This document shows, in pieces, positions 32,356 through 42,711 of a stretch of 64,000 nt of DNA. The stretch is from Bacteriovoracia bacterium. GTDB taxonomy: Bacteria > Bdellovibrionota > Bacteriovoracia > Bacteriovoracales > Bacteriovoracaceae. Position 1 is the first letter of the stretch; each line of letters opens with the position of its first letter. The notes under the pieces are model-generated. The model saw only the letters and a list, made by a program, of their open reading frames with translations, ran no database searches and had not been told where the DNA came from. The stretch is taken from positions 105,864 to 169,863 of the forward strand of contig JAUIIL010000009.1 of assembly GCA_030431635.1 (NCBI GenBank), read 5' to 3'. A program made the translations under genes and the position numbers.

Positions 32356-32811
32356 TTATTTTGAAATCTTTTTTTCCCATTCTTCCAAAAAATTATTTTC
32401 TCCATAGGTCTTTCCTGTCTTAGAATAGCCATGTCTTTCGTTCAAAGAAATCATTCTAAAACTATCAGCAGGGCAAATATTCACAATCGTTTTGACCTTA
32501 TTCTTCTTCGCCACATCTTCATAAAACTCTTTAATTTCATGGGAGTAGCCATTACCTTGGTAGTCTAAGCGAATGGGCGTATTCTTTGTGTAGAGCACTC
32601 CCTTATCAATTTTCATAAACAGGGCCGCGACGATAATATCTTCTGCCTGAGCCGCTGAATAAAGTTGCCAATTATTTTCAATCTCAGATTTTATATCATC
32701 CAAACTCCAGCCAAAATCAGTTGATTCAGTGAAAATCTCCATATTGAAGTTGTAGACATCCAGAATTTCTTGCTCAGATTGTGATTGTTTGAATGTTAAA
32801 GAACTAGTCAT
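32356..32811 (-). CDS. GNAT-like acetyltransferase
   Basis: 151 aa, cytoplasmic. The order of segments matches a GNAT fold: helix 1 (ILDVYNFNMEIF), strands around IVAALFMKIDKG, YQGNGYSHEIKEFYEDVAKK in the acetyl-CoA-binding position (Q-x-x-G-x-G/A variant), and NERHGYSKTGKTYG near the end (family: NxxxGF). Substrate unknown. It lies downstream of a cytochrome c gene on the same strand, 58 bp away, and upstream of the SWIB gene. Confidence 0.75.
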   Translation of the reverse strand: MTSSLTFKQSQSEQEILDVYNFNMEIFTESTDFGWSLDDIKSEIENNWQLYSAAQAEDIIVAALFMKIDKGVLYTKNTPIRLDYQGNGYSHEIKEFYEDVAKKNKVKTIVNICPADSFRMISLNERHGYSKTGKTYGENNFLEEWEKKISK

Positions 32812-32869
32812 AGAGTTATTTGCTCTCCCAATAGAGTTATTCTAGCTAGAGGATTCACTATAAAGCAAA

Positions 32870-33184
32870 CTATTTTTTTAGTTTCATTGAACTTATGTAA
32901 GCTGCGAGATCCTGAATTTCGGTCTCTTCAAGCTTTTTCACAAACGGATACATCTTCTTTGAATTCTCATTCCATCGCTCTTTACCTTGAATGGCCTTCA
33001 CCTGAGAGACGATATACCAATCATACTGTCCAGCAATCATCGGAGCATTCTGAGATTTTTTCCCCATCCCATCTTTCCCATGACATGAAATGCATTTCTT
33101 AAACAGGACGGCTCCTTTGCTCTTATCACCAGCTGCTAAAGCGCTCAACGACATCATTAGGGCCACTAAAAGTACTGTTCTCAT
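32870..33184 (-). CDS. Class I cytochrome c
   Basis: 104 aa. A signal peptide (1-18, LSALA-AG) directs it to the periplasm. The heme site is CISCH (residues 31-35), and Met78 in KKMYPF is the likely sixth ligand. The C-terminal helix (EIQDLAAYISSMK) completes a small monoheme fold, similar to cytochrome c4/c5-type carriers. It should be matured by the ResB-CcsA pair encoded 1.5 kb away. It lies 14 bp after the gene at 33199 in the same direction. Confidence 0.93.
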   Translation of the reverse strand: MRTVLLVALMMSLSALAAGDKSKGAVLFKKCISCHGKDGMGKKSQNAPMIAGQYDWYIVSQVKAIQGKERWNENSKKMYPFVKKLEETEIQDLAAYISSMKLKK

Positions 33185-33198
33185 TTTTTTACCATCCT

Positions 33199-33879
33199 TT
33201 AATATTCAGCTATTGTATTAAATTCTTCTTCATCAAACACATCATTAAGATACTCTCTTAAATTTTCTAAGATATGCTCAGTATCATGAAAATTCTGTAT
33301 TTCCACAACAACAACGAGATCTTCTACATCAATCAATGAAATGAGTGGTCTGCTGCCTATTTCAAAGAAATGTTTGCAATAAAACTCAATGGCCTTTAAA
33401 ACTTCACTTTGTTTAAGCTCATCGCTTAAGTCCCTAAAGGCTCCATACTGTTGTTGACTATAAGTATAGCCAGAACTTGATGATTTTTTCAATAAGACCT
33501 TATCGATTTCCCTCTTCACTTTCTTAAGATATTTGCACCACACTTCAAATGTTCCTGGTTCAAAAGCTGGAGTTGATTTCTCATCTCTTAAAAAATAGTC
33601 CATCTCTCTGGCCGATAGCTCTGAAAGCTTCTGGTAATCTTGCCCTACTGAAAGCTCGCACGTGCACTCCATAAAGGCCTTAAGGGCCAAATCATTATGC
33701 TCATTATAGTAAAGATGATTTAAAATTCCTTCGTTTGATATTGAGAAATAGAGCTCAAGCGTCGAAAACGGCCATTTAAGACAGATGAACTCTTCGCTGT
33801 TGAAAGTTGAAGGGAGTTGGTGTTTTGCCTTGAAAACTAAGTTTCGCGCCCTCTCAGAGAGAATTTCCCTAGACGTCAT
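33199..33879 (-). CDS. Cytoplasmic protein, unknown
   Basis: 226 aa, with AAGGAAG before ATG. No signal peptide or membrane segment. The N-terminal ~120 residues (LYYNEHNDLALKAFMEC, then CELSVGQDYQKLSELSAREM) have a distant resemblance in layout to NifU-type scaffold domains, too weak to name. The C-terminal ~60 residues are a ferredoxin-like beta-alpha-beta segment (LVVVVEIQNFHDTEHILENL). First gene of a minus-strand run with the cytochrome c. Confidence 0.7.
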   Translation of the reverse strand: MTSREILSERARNLVFKAKHQLPSTFNSEEFICLKWPFSTLELYFSISNEGILNHLYYNEHNDLALKAFMECTCELSVGQDYQKLSELSAREMDYFLRDEKSTPAFEPGTFEVWCKYLKKVKREIDKVLLKKSSSSGYTYSQQQYGAFRDLSDELKQSEVLKAIEFYCKHFFEIGSRPLISLIDVEDLVVVVEIQNFHDTEHILENLREYLNDVFDEEEFNTIAEY

Positions 33880-33954
33880 GTTTCTTCCTTACTAACTTCT
33901 ATTATGTGAAGAGAAATTAAATCTTTTTCACCTAAACTGTCAAAAAGAGAGTTT

Positions 33955-34623
33955 ATGAATCAACGCTATTATATTCTGGATCTCATCAGAGGTTTTGCCG
34001 TCGTGCTGATGGTTATTTTCCATTTTTGCTACGATCTTGATGTACTCAAACTCCATGACTTTGATATGAGATCGACTTTTTGGCATTATTTTCCTCGCCT
34101 CATCGTCTTCCTTTTCCTGTTTTGTGTTGGTGTTTCTCAAAAAATTAGTTATTCAACCCCGCTTGAATGGAAAAAAATCTTCAAAAGAGTTCGCCAAATG
34201 GCCTTTTTTGCTCTTCTTATTTCTCTTGGAACCTATTTTTTATTTCCAAAAAATTGGATTTATTTTGGTACACTTCACTGTATTGCTGTTATTTCGCTTC
34301 TAGGCCCTTGGTTTTTAGAAAAACCGATTCTCTCTTGGGGTATCATTTCTCTTTTTCCCACAAGCTATCTTTTTTTTGATTTGAGCTTAGAAAAACTCTC
34401 ACTTATGCCAGAAATTACTTCTATGGACTATATCCCGCTCTATCCTTGGCTATGGGTTACTCTTTTGGGGCAGCAAATGGCCAAGCTTATTTTAAAGATT
34501 AAACTCAATCCCAATAAGCTTTTCTCTCTCCTTGAGTATCTTGGTAAACACTCTCTTAAAGTCTATCTTCTTCATCAGGTTATCCTCTTTTCATTTCTAT
34601 GGCTTATTGCAAAATTTATTTGA
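33955..34623 (+). CDS. DUF1624-family membrane protein
   Basis: 222 aa with about seven hydrophobic helices. The start RYYILDLIRGFAVVLMVIFH with CYDLD shortly after is the signature of the DUF1624 (heparan-alpha-glucosaminide N-acetyltransferase-like) family. In it, the R-G and H-x3-D residues at the first helix are conserved, suggesting transmembrane acyl transfer. GKHSLKVYLLHQ near the end is also typical. A role in envelope sugar acetylation is inferred. The ResB gene follows after 60 bp. Confidence 0.85.
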   Translation: MNQRYYILDLIRGFAVVLMVIFHFCYDLDVLKLHDFDMRSTFWHYFPRLIVFLFLFCVGVSQKISYSTPLEWKKIFKRVRQMAFFALLISLGTYFLFPKNWIYFGTLHCIAVISLLGPWFLEKPILSWGIISLFPTSYLFFDLSLEKLSLMPEITSMDYIPLYPWLWVTLLGQQMAKLILKIKLNPNKLFSLLEYLGKHSLKVYLLHQVILFSFLWLIAKFI

Positions 34624-34683
34624 TTATCCCAAAAGACATAAAATTGTCGTTTTCATTTTTAGCGAGTAAAGTAGGAATCCTCT

Positions 34684-36360
34684 ATGTTAAAGATGTTGAA
34701 AAAAGCCGAAAAAACCCTAGGTTCTGTTCAATTCGCAGTTGTTATTATTGTTCTTTTTGCGCTCGCCTTGATTTATGGAACTTTCATGGAGAGCTATCAC
34801 GGAGCAGAGTACGCCAATAGGCTTGTCTATAAGTCACTACCTTTTTTTCTCCTTCAATTTTCCATGTTTTTGAGTATTTTTTGCGCCACTCTGCTCAGAC
34901 TCCCCATGAAAAAGCATCTCTACGGTTTTTACGTTCTACACCTGGGTCTTTTGCTCTTGTTTTTGGGAAGTTTTATTACCTATAAATCAGGAATTGATGG
35001 AAACCTAACTCTTCCACCCAACCTGGCCCAAAGAAAAATTGTTCTTAATGAAGATGAATTTGAAATAAAACTTGAAGAGAAGGGAGTTAAGGTTACAAGT
35101 CCGATGCCTTTTTACGCAGGAGAGACCCACCTTAATTATACTCTCAATGAGAACCAGCATTTTCAGAACCTTCCTCAAATCCGGATGTTAAGATTTCTTC
35201 CATTTGCCCAAAATAGCCTTATGTGGAGAAAATCCCCTGAGAATTTTGTGAACAAAAGCTCGGCCCAGTACCAAATTTATAACGATCGTTTTTCAGAAAA
35301 CGTTATTCTTAGTATGAACCCACTTTCTGACTATCAATCAAGCACCAAAATGGGATTACTTAATCTTCACTATATGCCAGAGCAGCTTTACCCGTGCTTT
35401 ATTCTCAATAATGTTTCAGAGCTTGTCATCTGGGACTCTGAAAAAGAGAGCTGCTTTACCCCTGAAAGCAGAGGGCTGCCTGTGAGAAAGACTCCTAAAG
35501 GAGAGAGACATGTTCTCTTAAAAGAGATGGGACAAGACTATCATTTCTTTCCAGAGTTATCTCCAATCCCAATGAAAGCGGATTTGGCCCTTCTTAACGA
35601 TTCTGCTTTTCGTATTTTTTCTCTTAAATTTTTTAAAGAGAAGCCTCATCTCTTTCTTTTTGGACAGAAACTTGCCTTCTATGACGAGTCAGAAGAAAAA
35701 TGGGTGGGCCATGATTATGAACAAAATGGGCCTATTGCTGAACTGCCTTGGATGAGTTTTAACTTAAGACTCACCTCTTACCACAAAAACCGCTACCCAG
35801 TTCAATCACCTGAGTATGTCAAACCAACACAAGATAATGGTCAGATTATTATTGGCAATGATAAGGCCATTGAAATCAGTGTTGACGGCCAAAACTATTG
35901 GATTCGCCAATCAGATGGACCGATGCAAATGATACTCAATGGAGAAAAAATCACCTTTGAACTTAAAAAGAAGGAAATTTTACTTCCCTATGAAATAACT
36001 CTCAATCGTTTTGTCATGAAAACTGACCCTGGAACTCAGTCTGCTGCAAGTTATGAGAGCTTCATTGGCCTTTTTGATGGGAAAAAAGTCAACGATCATC
36101 ATGTCTATATGAATCACCCTCTTAAATATAAGAATTTTACTTTCTACCAAGCTTCTTATTTTGAATCACAAGAAGGGGGATATGGCTCTGTTTTTAGTGT
36201 CAATTTTGATCCAGGAAGACCATGGAAATACCTGGGGTCACTTTTACTTGTCTTTGGAACCATTTGGCATTTTGGTTTTTCAAGAAGAAAGCGTTTGAAA
36301 GAGAAAAGAAAGGAAATACATGAACAAAATAATCCTGTTACTCATACTGCTACTACCTAA
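34684..36360 (+). CDS. resB: ResB-like cytochrome c biogenesis protein
   Basis: 558 aa. Three N-terminal membrane helices (about 17-37, 57-77, 79-99), a large periplasmic domain, and a last helix near residue 530 make the ResB/Ccs1 topology; GSVQFAVVIIVLFALALIYG is its usual first helix. The C-terminal YKNFTFYQASYFE, then SVNFDPGRPWKYLGSLLL, is the diagnostic ending (family: DPG...YxGxxxxxxG). With CcsA it forms the system II synthase that attaches heme to CxxCH cytochromes. The 3' end overlaps the ccsA-like gene by 41 bp. Confidence 0.92.
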   Translation: MLKMLKKAEKTLGSVQFAVVIIVLFALALIYGTFMESYHGAEYANRLVYKSLPFFLLQFSMFLSIFCATLLRLPMKKHLYGFYVLHLGLLLLFLGSFITYKSGIDGNLTLPPNLAQRKIVLNEDEFEIKLEEKGVKVTSPMPFYAGETHLNYTLNENQHFQNLPQIRMLRFLPFAQNSLMWRKSPENFVNKSSAQYQIYNDRFSENVILSMNPLSDYQSSTKMGLLNLHYMPEQLYPCFILNNVSELVIWDSEKESCFTPESRGLPVRKTPKGERHVLLKEMGQDYHFFPELSPIPMKADLALLNDSAFRIFSLKFFKEKPHLFLFGQKLAFYDESEEKWVGHDYEQNGPIAELPWMSFNLRLTSYHKNRYPVQSPEYVKPTQDNGQIIIGNDKAIEISVDGQNYWIRQSDGPMQMILNGEKITFELKKKEILLPYEITLNRFVMKTDPGTQSAASYESFIGLFDGKKVNDHHVYMNHPLKYKNFTFYQASYFESQEGGYGSVFSVNFDPGRPWKYLGSLLLVFGTIWHFGFSRRKRLKEKRKEIHEQNNPVTHTATT

Positions 36361-37858
36361 GACGAGCTTGAGTGTCGATCTTTATTTCTGTGACAACTCA
36401 ATGGAAGATCTACCAACTCAAGCAGGAGGAAGAGTTAAACCCCTTTATGTTTTGGCCGATGAGACAATAAAGTTCATCACTGGAAAGTCGCAAATTCAAA
36501 ATTTAAGTGCTGTTGAAGCCTTTTGCTTGCTTTCTGTTCAATCTATGGGGCTTAAAAACGATCTTGATATCCCTATAAGGATTGATCATTCAAAGGTTAA
36601 AGAGATTCTTAATATTTCACAAGAAGAGAGCTCTCTGCCAGCTCAAAAACTCATGGAGCAAAAAGATCTTCTGCGATCTGAATATATGCAACAAAAGCAA
36701 AATGATGCTTACAAAAAAGAACTAAATAAGGTTTTAACTAGACTTAGCTATTATGAACAAACGCTTAACGGATCGCTGTGGAGTTCTCCCTCAATAAATC
36801 AAAATGAGGTTCATTGGTTATCACTACCAGAATTTCTCACTCAAGATAAAGTTCAATCTACTGCTCTTCAGGGAAAAGAAGCATTTCTGCAAGTTTTTAA
36901 AACGGCCAAAAAAAACTATATCGAGCTCAAGGGAGATTCTTATCTGCTTGAGTTAACTTACTCAAAACTCAAACTCTTCTCCTGGGCCATGATAAGTGTT
37001 CTTTTAGCTCTTATTTTTCTCACTCTTAAAAAGTCCTCTACTGTTGGCCTTTTTTTTACAGCTTCAACTCTCACCATTGAACTTATTGCCATGGTAATGA
37101 GAATATTCATTTCAGGTAGGGCCCCTATTACTAATATGTATGAAACTGTTATGTTCTCTGGCTTCGGAGCTTTAAGCTTGGCCATTATTATTTATTCCTA
37201 TAAAAAAGATAAGGTTTTTCTCTTTGGAGGACTCAGCTACAATCTTCTGTGCCTCTTAATGATGAAATTTGCTAATAATATGCTCGACCCGAGTATTCAA
37301 AACCTTGTTCCCGTCTTAAGAGATAACTTTTGGCTCTCAACTCACGTGACCACAATCATTCTCTCTTACGCAGCACTTGCTTTGAGTTGGATGCTCGCTA
37401 ACATTGTTCTTATTAAATCTCTGCGCAAAAAATTAGAGGCCAAAGATAGACGCTATTACACCTCACTTATTTACTCTTGTCTGAAATATGGAGTCGCCCT
37501 ACTTAGCGCAGGCATAATCCTAGGTGGAGTGTGGGCCGATTACTCTTGGGGACGCTTTTGGGGATGGGACCCAAAAGAGACATGGTCTTTGATTGTTCTG
37601 CTTTTTTATATGGCCATTTTACATGGGAAATACAGCAAGTGGGTTACTGATAGAAATTTTATTCCTCTCGTTGCAGCAGCTTTTTTAAGTGTCATGATGG
37701 CCTGGTTTGGAGTGAATTATATCCTAGCCACCGGTCTTCACTCTTATGGTTTTAGTGAGGGGGGAGCTATCTTTCTTGCAAGTTTTTTCACAATTCAAAT
37801 CAGCGTTCTTCTATTATACTACGCAAGAGAAAAAATTAAGGCAGACCACAACTCTTAA
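36320..37858 (+). CDS. ccsA: CcsA/ResC-type cytochrome c assembly protein
   Basis: 512 aa. A signal-like start and a ~190-residue periplasmic part precede a cluster of membrane helices. The C-terminal half has the CcsA/CcmC core: an ITNMYETVMFSGFGAL segment, HVTTIILSYAALALSW with a heme-ligand His, and WGRFWGWDPKETWSLIVLL, the WWD-type heme-handling motif. The last helix pair has NYILATGLHSYGF with the second conserved His. It pairs with ResB and handles heme for the local cytochrome c. The extended N-terminal domain resembles fused forms found in Bacteroidetes and Epsilonproteobacteria. Confidence 0.92.
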   Translation: MNKIILLLILLLPKTSLSVDLYFCDNSMEDLPTQAGGRVKPLYVLADETIKFITGKSQIQNLSAVEAFCLLSVQSMGLKNDLDIPIRIDHSKVKEILNISQEESSLPAQKLMEQKDLLRSEYMQQKQNDAYKKELNKVLTRLSYYEQTLNGSLWSSPSINQNEVHWLSLPEFLTQDKVQSTALQGKEAFLQVFKTAKKNYIELKGDSYLLELTYSKLKLFSWAMISVLLALIFLTLKKSSTVGLFFTASTLTIELIAMVMRIFISGRAPITNMYETVMFSGFGALSLAIIIYSYKKDKVFLFGGLSYNLLCLLMMKFANNMLDPSIQNLVPVLRDNFWLSTHVTTIILSYAALALSWMLANIVLIKSLRKKLEAKDRRYYTSLIYSCLKYGVALLSAGIILGGVWADYSWGRFWGWDPKETWSLIVLLFYMAILHGKYSKWVTDRNFIPLVAAAFLSVMMAWFGVNYILATGLHSYGFSEGGAIFLASFFTIQISVLLLYYAREKIKADHNS

Positions 37859-40800
37859 GATCGACATCAAGCTTAGCAAGAATCTCATCATTGTTGAGCT
37901 TTTGGTTTTTCTTATAAATAACCACTAAATCAGTGAGAATAGACTCGGCTTCTAGTTTTTCTGCATCAGTCATCCCCTCGACTTGCTCCATTTGCTTGAA
38001 AATATTGCTAAATTTAGGGTCAGTTGAAACTTCTACTCTGGCCACTGTTAACTCATCTGGAGTCATATCAAGTTTTTTTGCAAGTGCGCTAAAGGCATCA
38101 TCTCCCTCACTACCTCCAAACCCTTTAAGAGAAGCAAGCCTTCTTGAGTTCTCAAAACAACCAGCAGGGTCATTTGATTTTAAACAAGCAACCATTGAAT
38201 CAGCAACTTTATCGATTTCTTTTTCATCTCTAAGAATTCGTCTTAAATTAGTTGAAACTTGGGCCAAAGGAAATTTTTTGGGAAAACGCTCACTAAGACG
38301 TAAAAACATTCCCGTTATATCAACCATCTTGTCATGAAGCTCAGGGCCTTCGGTTTTCTGCGCTAATTCTAGTGCTTCTTGAATTTCAGTATAAGCTCTT
38401 CTGTTTACTGAATTACTTGATTTTAGGCCATCATCAACCTTCTTTAAAACTCTCGCCACATACTCTTTACCTTGGAAATGAGTCACGATTTCGCCTGGAA
38501 TCCCACCACGAGCGATAATGACATCCATTTCTTTTTTGAAAGCTTTTCCGATGAGACCATCACTTCCAATGGAGCCAATAAATTTTCTAAAAAAGTCCAT
38601 ACAATCATCTGAATAAGCAAGCTTCGCCATACAAGAGTGAGAGAAGTAATCAGCAAACTGCTCTAAGTATTTCTCCTTATCTAAGGATTTTAAAAACTTT
38701 TGGACGTCTTTAGCATGACTTTTCTCTAGGATGGCCAAATAAACCTTTAAAGAAGATATTGATTCTTGAGAGAGTTTTTGAGAAGTGGATGAACTTTTAA
38801 GGATTTTATTCATGGCCTTAATGACGTCATTATCAGCAGTATCACTAAGTCCTGTAATAAACTTTTTAAAATCATCAATTTTACTTAAGTAGCGTCCGGC
38901 TTTGTGGGCCCCCTTAACAAGAGAGACGAATTCTCCAATATCTAAAGCAGGGAGCACTTCTAGTGCAGCAAGACGAGCTTCCCATTTCATCTCTTTAAGA
39001 GCTTTTTTTGTTTCTTGATCAAGTTTATAAAAATCAATAAAACTCTTATGAGATTTTCCACTTAAGTAAGATGAGAGCATCGCCGTTTTTTGTTTTTGAA
39101 GTTCTGAATACCTTCTAGCTGATAATTTTCCGGCCTCTAGCCCAATAGGAGCAACAACAAAACCACTTGCAATTCCAGCTTTGGCCAACTGCCCCCCTGC
39201 TACCTTAACTCCTTTCCAGATAAGACCACGTCCAGTAAAGTAAGTTGCCATAGAAGCCAGGCCACCTACCATGGTTATCTTATGTAGAGCTTTTCTCTTC
39301 GCTTCATCTGAATCCGTTTTTTGCTCCATTTCATTTAAAATTGTACACATAAAGCGGTTATAGCGAGGATCGCTACTCATAACCTTCATAAAACTCTCTG
39401 GATCCATATCTACGGCTAGTTTAAAGTCTTCCAAGTTTCTCTTTCTTAAGTGGTCGAGCATGAGTGTCGAATTTGGTTGATTCATCCAATCTGCGGCCAT
39501 GGCCTTATCATAGAGCTTATAAAAATCAAGGGCCGCGACCCTTGCACCATTAATCATATCTTTTTGGATCTCTTTAATGGCCTCAGGGATCTTCTTCTCA
39601 TCCTCTATTTCTTGAGGAGTTTTAAGGTATGCATTTTTAGGTGGTTCATAGCCTGTTTTAATATTATTAAAAGGTGAAATTCCCAGATGAGTAGAAGTCA
39701 TCAAACGTCCCTCTGGAGAATCAAGAGCTTCAGAATAAAAAGACTCACTAATCTCTTTCATGTCCTGGTAGGCCTTCTCATTACCAGTCACATCTGGAGA
39801 GATATGATACTCTTTCTCAGCAACGTCAAATTCGTGATAAGATCCTTGCTGTCTATCATAAACTCTTTTCTTCACTTTTTTGCCTGTCTTGTATTCAAGA
39901 TTTACAAAGGCTTTTAAATCATGCTCTTTATTAAATTTTTCTACACTCGGTTTTATCTCACGCCCTATTTGATTGAATTTTTCTTTTAGTTGTGCATTTG
40001 TTTTAATGCCTTCTTCTCCATACTCTTTTTGGACATAAGAAATAGCCCTTTGAGCAGCTTCTTTCATTTGTGAACGGCAACGCTCGCGAGCATAATCAAA
40101 ATTTTGCTGGTTAGAAGCATAATCAGGGCCGATCGTATTAATCCCATCAAGCCCCCAGGCCTTAGCGATCATCGAAACATTGGTTTTTCCTGATTTTTTA
40201 ATCTCTGGACAAAAAAGATCTTGAACTTGATTAACAAGCTCTCTATATCTCTTTGAATCTTTTTCTGGAAATTTTTTATCCTGAAATAAAAGAGCGTTTG
40301 TCATAAACCCTTTAATTGTCTCTTCTTGGGTTTTAAAAAACATTTCTTTTTGAATTCTCTCATACATACCTAGTTTTTCTAACTCATAAGCGAGTTTTTG
40401 CTCTTGAATATCATCAGCTGCGGTCGCTGAGAGTCTCCTATGAGCTTCTTGAATCCTCTCTTTATACCTATCATAAGCGTTATTACTTTTTGTTAATTTT
40501 GATTCTTCTTTTGAGTCTAGAGGATAATAAGGAAACTCATTTTTTTCTTTGAGAAAATAAGAGTCTTGTGTTTGAGCTATTTCATTAATTTTAAGAAGCA
40601 TCTCAGTTGTTTGTGGACTAAGAATCTCTCCACTATTCTCCCCCTTAAGAGAGCACATTGGTAGGGGAACATCTTTTTCAAGTTGGTTATAACTGAGATC
40701 AATAAGTGCTTGCCTTGAATCAATTCCATTTGTCTCATTACATTGTCCGTTTCTAAGTTTTAAGTGAGTTCCTAGTTGCATTGATAAAGAGGCCACTCTC

Positions 40801-41303
40801 CCAAGAACTCTTTCTTCTTCATCATTAATTTCTATCCGGGCTTCTGTTTCTCCCTTAGGCCCTGTGACTTTCTTATAAACTGGATTACCTTGGGCATCGA
40901 CACCATCTTCTACTACTTTTTTATAATTAGCGATGTAGTATCTCATTTCATCATAGAGATCTCGAATATCTTGTCCTCTTTCATTCTCTTCTTGATTGCC
41001 CTCACCTGGAAAAAAAGATCCCTGGACCTGAAGGACTTCAAACTTCCCTTGAAAGTCTCGCAAAGCTTCTTGGGGCTTTTTAACCGCCACAGCATCAAGC
41101 TTGTCTTGAACTTTTTTTAGCTCTTCTTGAGAATTTAAAAACTCTGTCTCTTCAGCAATCCTTCTTTCAAGTTCAAGACGTTGACTCTTGAGCTTTTGTA
41201 CATAAGCTTTACTAGCAGCATCAATAGCAATACCAGCTCCTTCTTGGGCGAAGCCTGAAAGAGTAAACTGAAACAAAAGAATTAAAAGAAATATACGATT
41301 CAT
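37836..41303 (-). CDS. Very large exported protein, unknown
   Basis: 1155 aa from ATG 41303, chosen for its AGAGGAAGG site and the signal peptide MNRIFLLILLFQFTLSGFA (a longer frame to 41354 exists). The mature protein is mostly charged helices, with coiled coil at about residues 25-60. There is one Gly/Ala-rich hydrophobic stretch near residues 680-730 (GGLASMATYFTGRG, then AKAGIASGFVVAPIGLEAG) that could insert into a membrane. No known domain is recognised. It follows an exported 419-aa gene by 59 bp on the same strand; both are probably one operon. Its end overlaps the ccsA-like gene by 23 bp. Confidence 0.8.
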   Translation of the reverse strand: MNRIFLLILLFQFTLSGFAQEGAGIAIDAASKAYVQKLKSQRLELERRIAEETEFLNSQEELKKVQDKLDAVAVKKPQEALRDFQGKFEVLQVQGSFFPGEGNQEENERGQDIRDLYDEMRYYIANYKKVVEDGVDAQGNPVYKKVTGPKGETEARIEINDEEERVLGRVASLSMQLGTHLKLRNGQCNETNGIDSRQALIDLSYNQLEKDVPLPMCSLKGENSGEILSPQTTEMLLKINEIAQTQDSYFLKEKNEFPYYPLDSKEESKLTKSNNAYDRYKERIQEAHRRLSATAADDIQEQKLAYELEKLGMYERIQKEMFFKTQEETIKGFMTNALLFQDKKFPEKDSKRYRELVNQVQDLFCPEIKKSGKTNVSMIAKAWGLDGINTIGPDYASNQQNFDYARERCRSQMKEAAQRAISYVQKEYGEEGIKTNAQLKEKFNQIGREIKPSVEKFNKEHDLKAFVNLEYKTGKKVKKRVYDRQQGSYHEFDVAEKEYHISPDVTGNEKAYQDMKEISESFYSEALDSPEGRLMTSTHLGISPFNNIKTGYEPPKNAYLKTPQEIEDEKKIPEAIKEIQKDMINGARVAALDFYKLYDKAMAADWMNQPNSTLMLDHLRKRNLEDFKLAVDMDPESFMKVMSSDPRYNRFMCTILNEMEQKTDSDEAKRKALHKITMVGGLASMATYFTGRGLIWKGVKVAGGQLAKAGIASGFVVAPIGLEAGKLSARRYSELQKQKTAMLSSYLSGKSHKSFIDFYKLDQETKKALKEMKWEARLAALEVLPALDIGEFVSLVKGAHKAGRYLSKIDDFKKFITGLSDTADNDVIKAMNKILKSSSTSQKLSQESISSLKVYLAILEKSHAKDVQKFLKSLDKEKYLEQFADYFSHSCMAKLAYSDDCMDFFRKFIGSIGSDGLIGKAFKKEMDVIIARGGIPGEIVTHFQGKEYVARVLKKVDDGLKSSNSVNRRAYTEIQEALELAQKTEGPELHDKMVDITGMFLRLSERFPKKFPLAQVSTNLRRILRDEKEIDKVADSMVACLKSNDPAGCFENSRRLASLKGFGGSEGDDAFSALAKKLDMTPDELTVARVEVSTDPKFSNIFKQMEQVEGMTDAEKLEAESILTDLVVIYKKNQKLNNDEILAKLDVDLKSCGLP

Positions 41304-41362
41304 AAGCCTTCCTCTCAGTACCTTAGCGGAATTTAAGAGGAAGGACTTAAGCAAAAAGCTTT

Positions 41363-42622
41363 TTAGTTAGGTATTAGAATAAATGGGTTCATACTCTGTT
41401 GATAAATAATCTGGGCCTTTTTAAAATCTTCTTTAGTTTCAAAATAGGCAGCCATAGCTCCTTCAGTACTTGCCTGATTCACATAAAAAGAATTAAGGAC
41501 ACTTTCAGTCAGGCTTTTCAAGAAGCCAGGAATAGGGAGAAAATTCACAGCTGCATTAGCAAGACCTAGCAATCTTCTTTCAATCAGAATTTTCTGTGGT
41601 TTATTCATATAGATGGCCGTAGCTGGACGCTTGGTAAACATGTGGGCAGGACAAAGGAGGTTTACAATTTTCGCTTCATCATTTTCTGTGACACTAGCGA
41701 AGCTGAAATTAATCTTTTTCATCCCAGCACTGTATCTATCAGAACTCTCTTTCATCGCTCTATCAGATGCTCTTACTAAGCGATAAAACTTATCCCAACC
41801 AAAGATATCCCAATTCTCACTGGCGTAACCTGATTCACTCCATCCTGTCCAAGAAATTCTTGATTCAAAAAGTGAGGACATCACTTTATCTGCTTCTTCT
41901 TTTGTGAAACCTAATTCTTGCTCTGAATAATTCTGAAGGTAGTACATCAGCATATTTTGAGAGAAAGTTCTTTGATTCACTAAAAGCTCTCCAATATGAA
42001 CAACTGTGTATGAAGCAAAGTTAATAAGAGGGACACTACTTAATCTATCTTTGGCAAACTTTAGTCCAAATTTAATGGCTTCATGGGCTGTGTTTTTGCG
42101 ATAGAAATATTTTGTTTCCTGAGGTGCTGCCACAGTATTAAGACTTAAATAAAGAAGCGCCTTTTTCATTTCTTTTTCAAAAGTTTGGAAAAATTCAGCT
42201 TTCTTGAGATCTGCAAAGATACCATCAATATCAAGCTGTTCAATATTTTTTAAGGCCTTAGCAATTGTTTCTTTTACTTCTTCAAACCTCTCATTGTTTG
42301 AATCCGAAGAAAGCGAGAAGTTTCCTTCACTTAATTCAAGGTTTTTAACAAACTCGTCTATTTCCTCTTCTCTTGTAAGATTTTTTCCAGAATGAAGAGA
42401 ATAAGTACGACTAGATAAACGCTCTTTCTCTTTTCTGAGTGAATTAATCAAGTGTTTAATGTAAGGAGAAATCATGAACTGAGTAATGAGAAAGCGATCT
42501 TTGACAGCGATTAACTCCCCACTTTCATTTCTCACCATTTTAAAACGCTTTTTAAAAGAATCTAGCGAACCAGCAAAAGAGCTGGAAATGAGTAATAAAC
42601 TCAACAATATTGAGATTCTCAT
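41363..42622 (-). CDS. Exported protein, unknown, paired with the 1155-aa protein
   Basis: 419 aa from ATG 42622, which has AAGGAGG six bases ahead and starts a signal peptide (MRISILLSLLLISSSFA); the longer frame to 42688 is not needed. The mature protein is helical, with a hydrophobic C-terminal section (LLGLANAAVNFLPIPGFLKS) that could associate with membrane. No recognised domain. Co-directional with and 59 bp from the giant exported gene, suggesting that the two work together. Confidence 0.8.
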   Translation of the reverse strand: MRISILLSLLLISSSFAGSLDSFKKRFKMVRNESGELIAVKDRFLITQFMISPYIKHLINSLRKEKERLSSRTYSLHSGKNLTREEEIDEFVKNLELSEGNFSLSSDSNNERFEEVKETIAKALKNIEQLDIDGIFADLKKAEFFQTFEKEMKKALLYLSLNTVAAPQETKYFYRKNTAHEAIKFGLKFAKDRLSSVPLINFASYTVVHIGELLVNQRTFSQNMLMYYLQNYSEQELGFTKEEADKVMSSLFESRISWTGWSESGYASENWDIFGWDKFYRLVRASDRAMKESSDRYSAGMKKINFSFASVTENDEAKIVNLLCPAHMFTKRPATAIYMNKPQKILIERRLLGLANAAVNFLPIPGFLKSLTESVLNSFYVNQASTEGAMAAYFETKEDFKKAQIIYQQSMNPFILIPN

Positions 42623-42711
42623 GGCATCCTCCTTGAACCTAAGAATAAATTTATTCTTAATGCTAAAGATTTGCTCAGGTATTAGCAAGTAAATCTATCA
42701 AATGTTAGGTT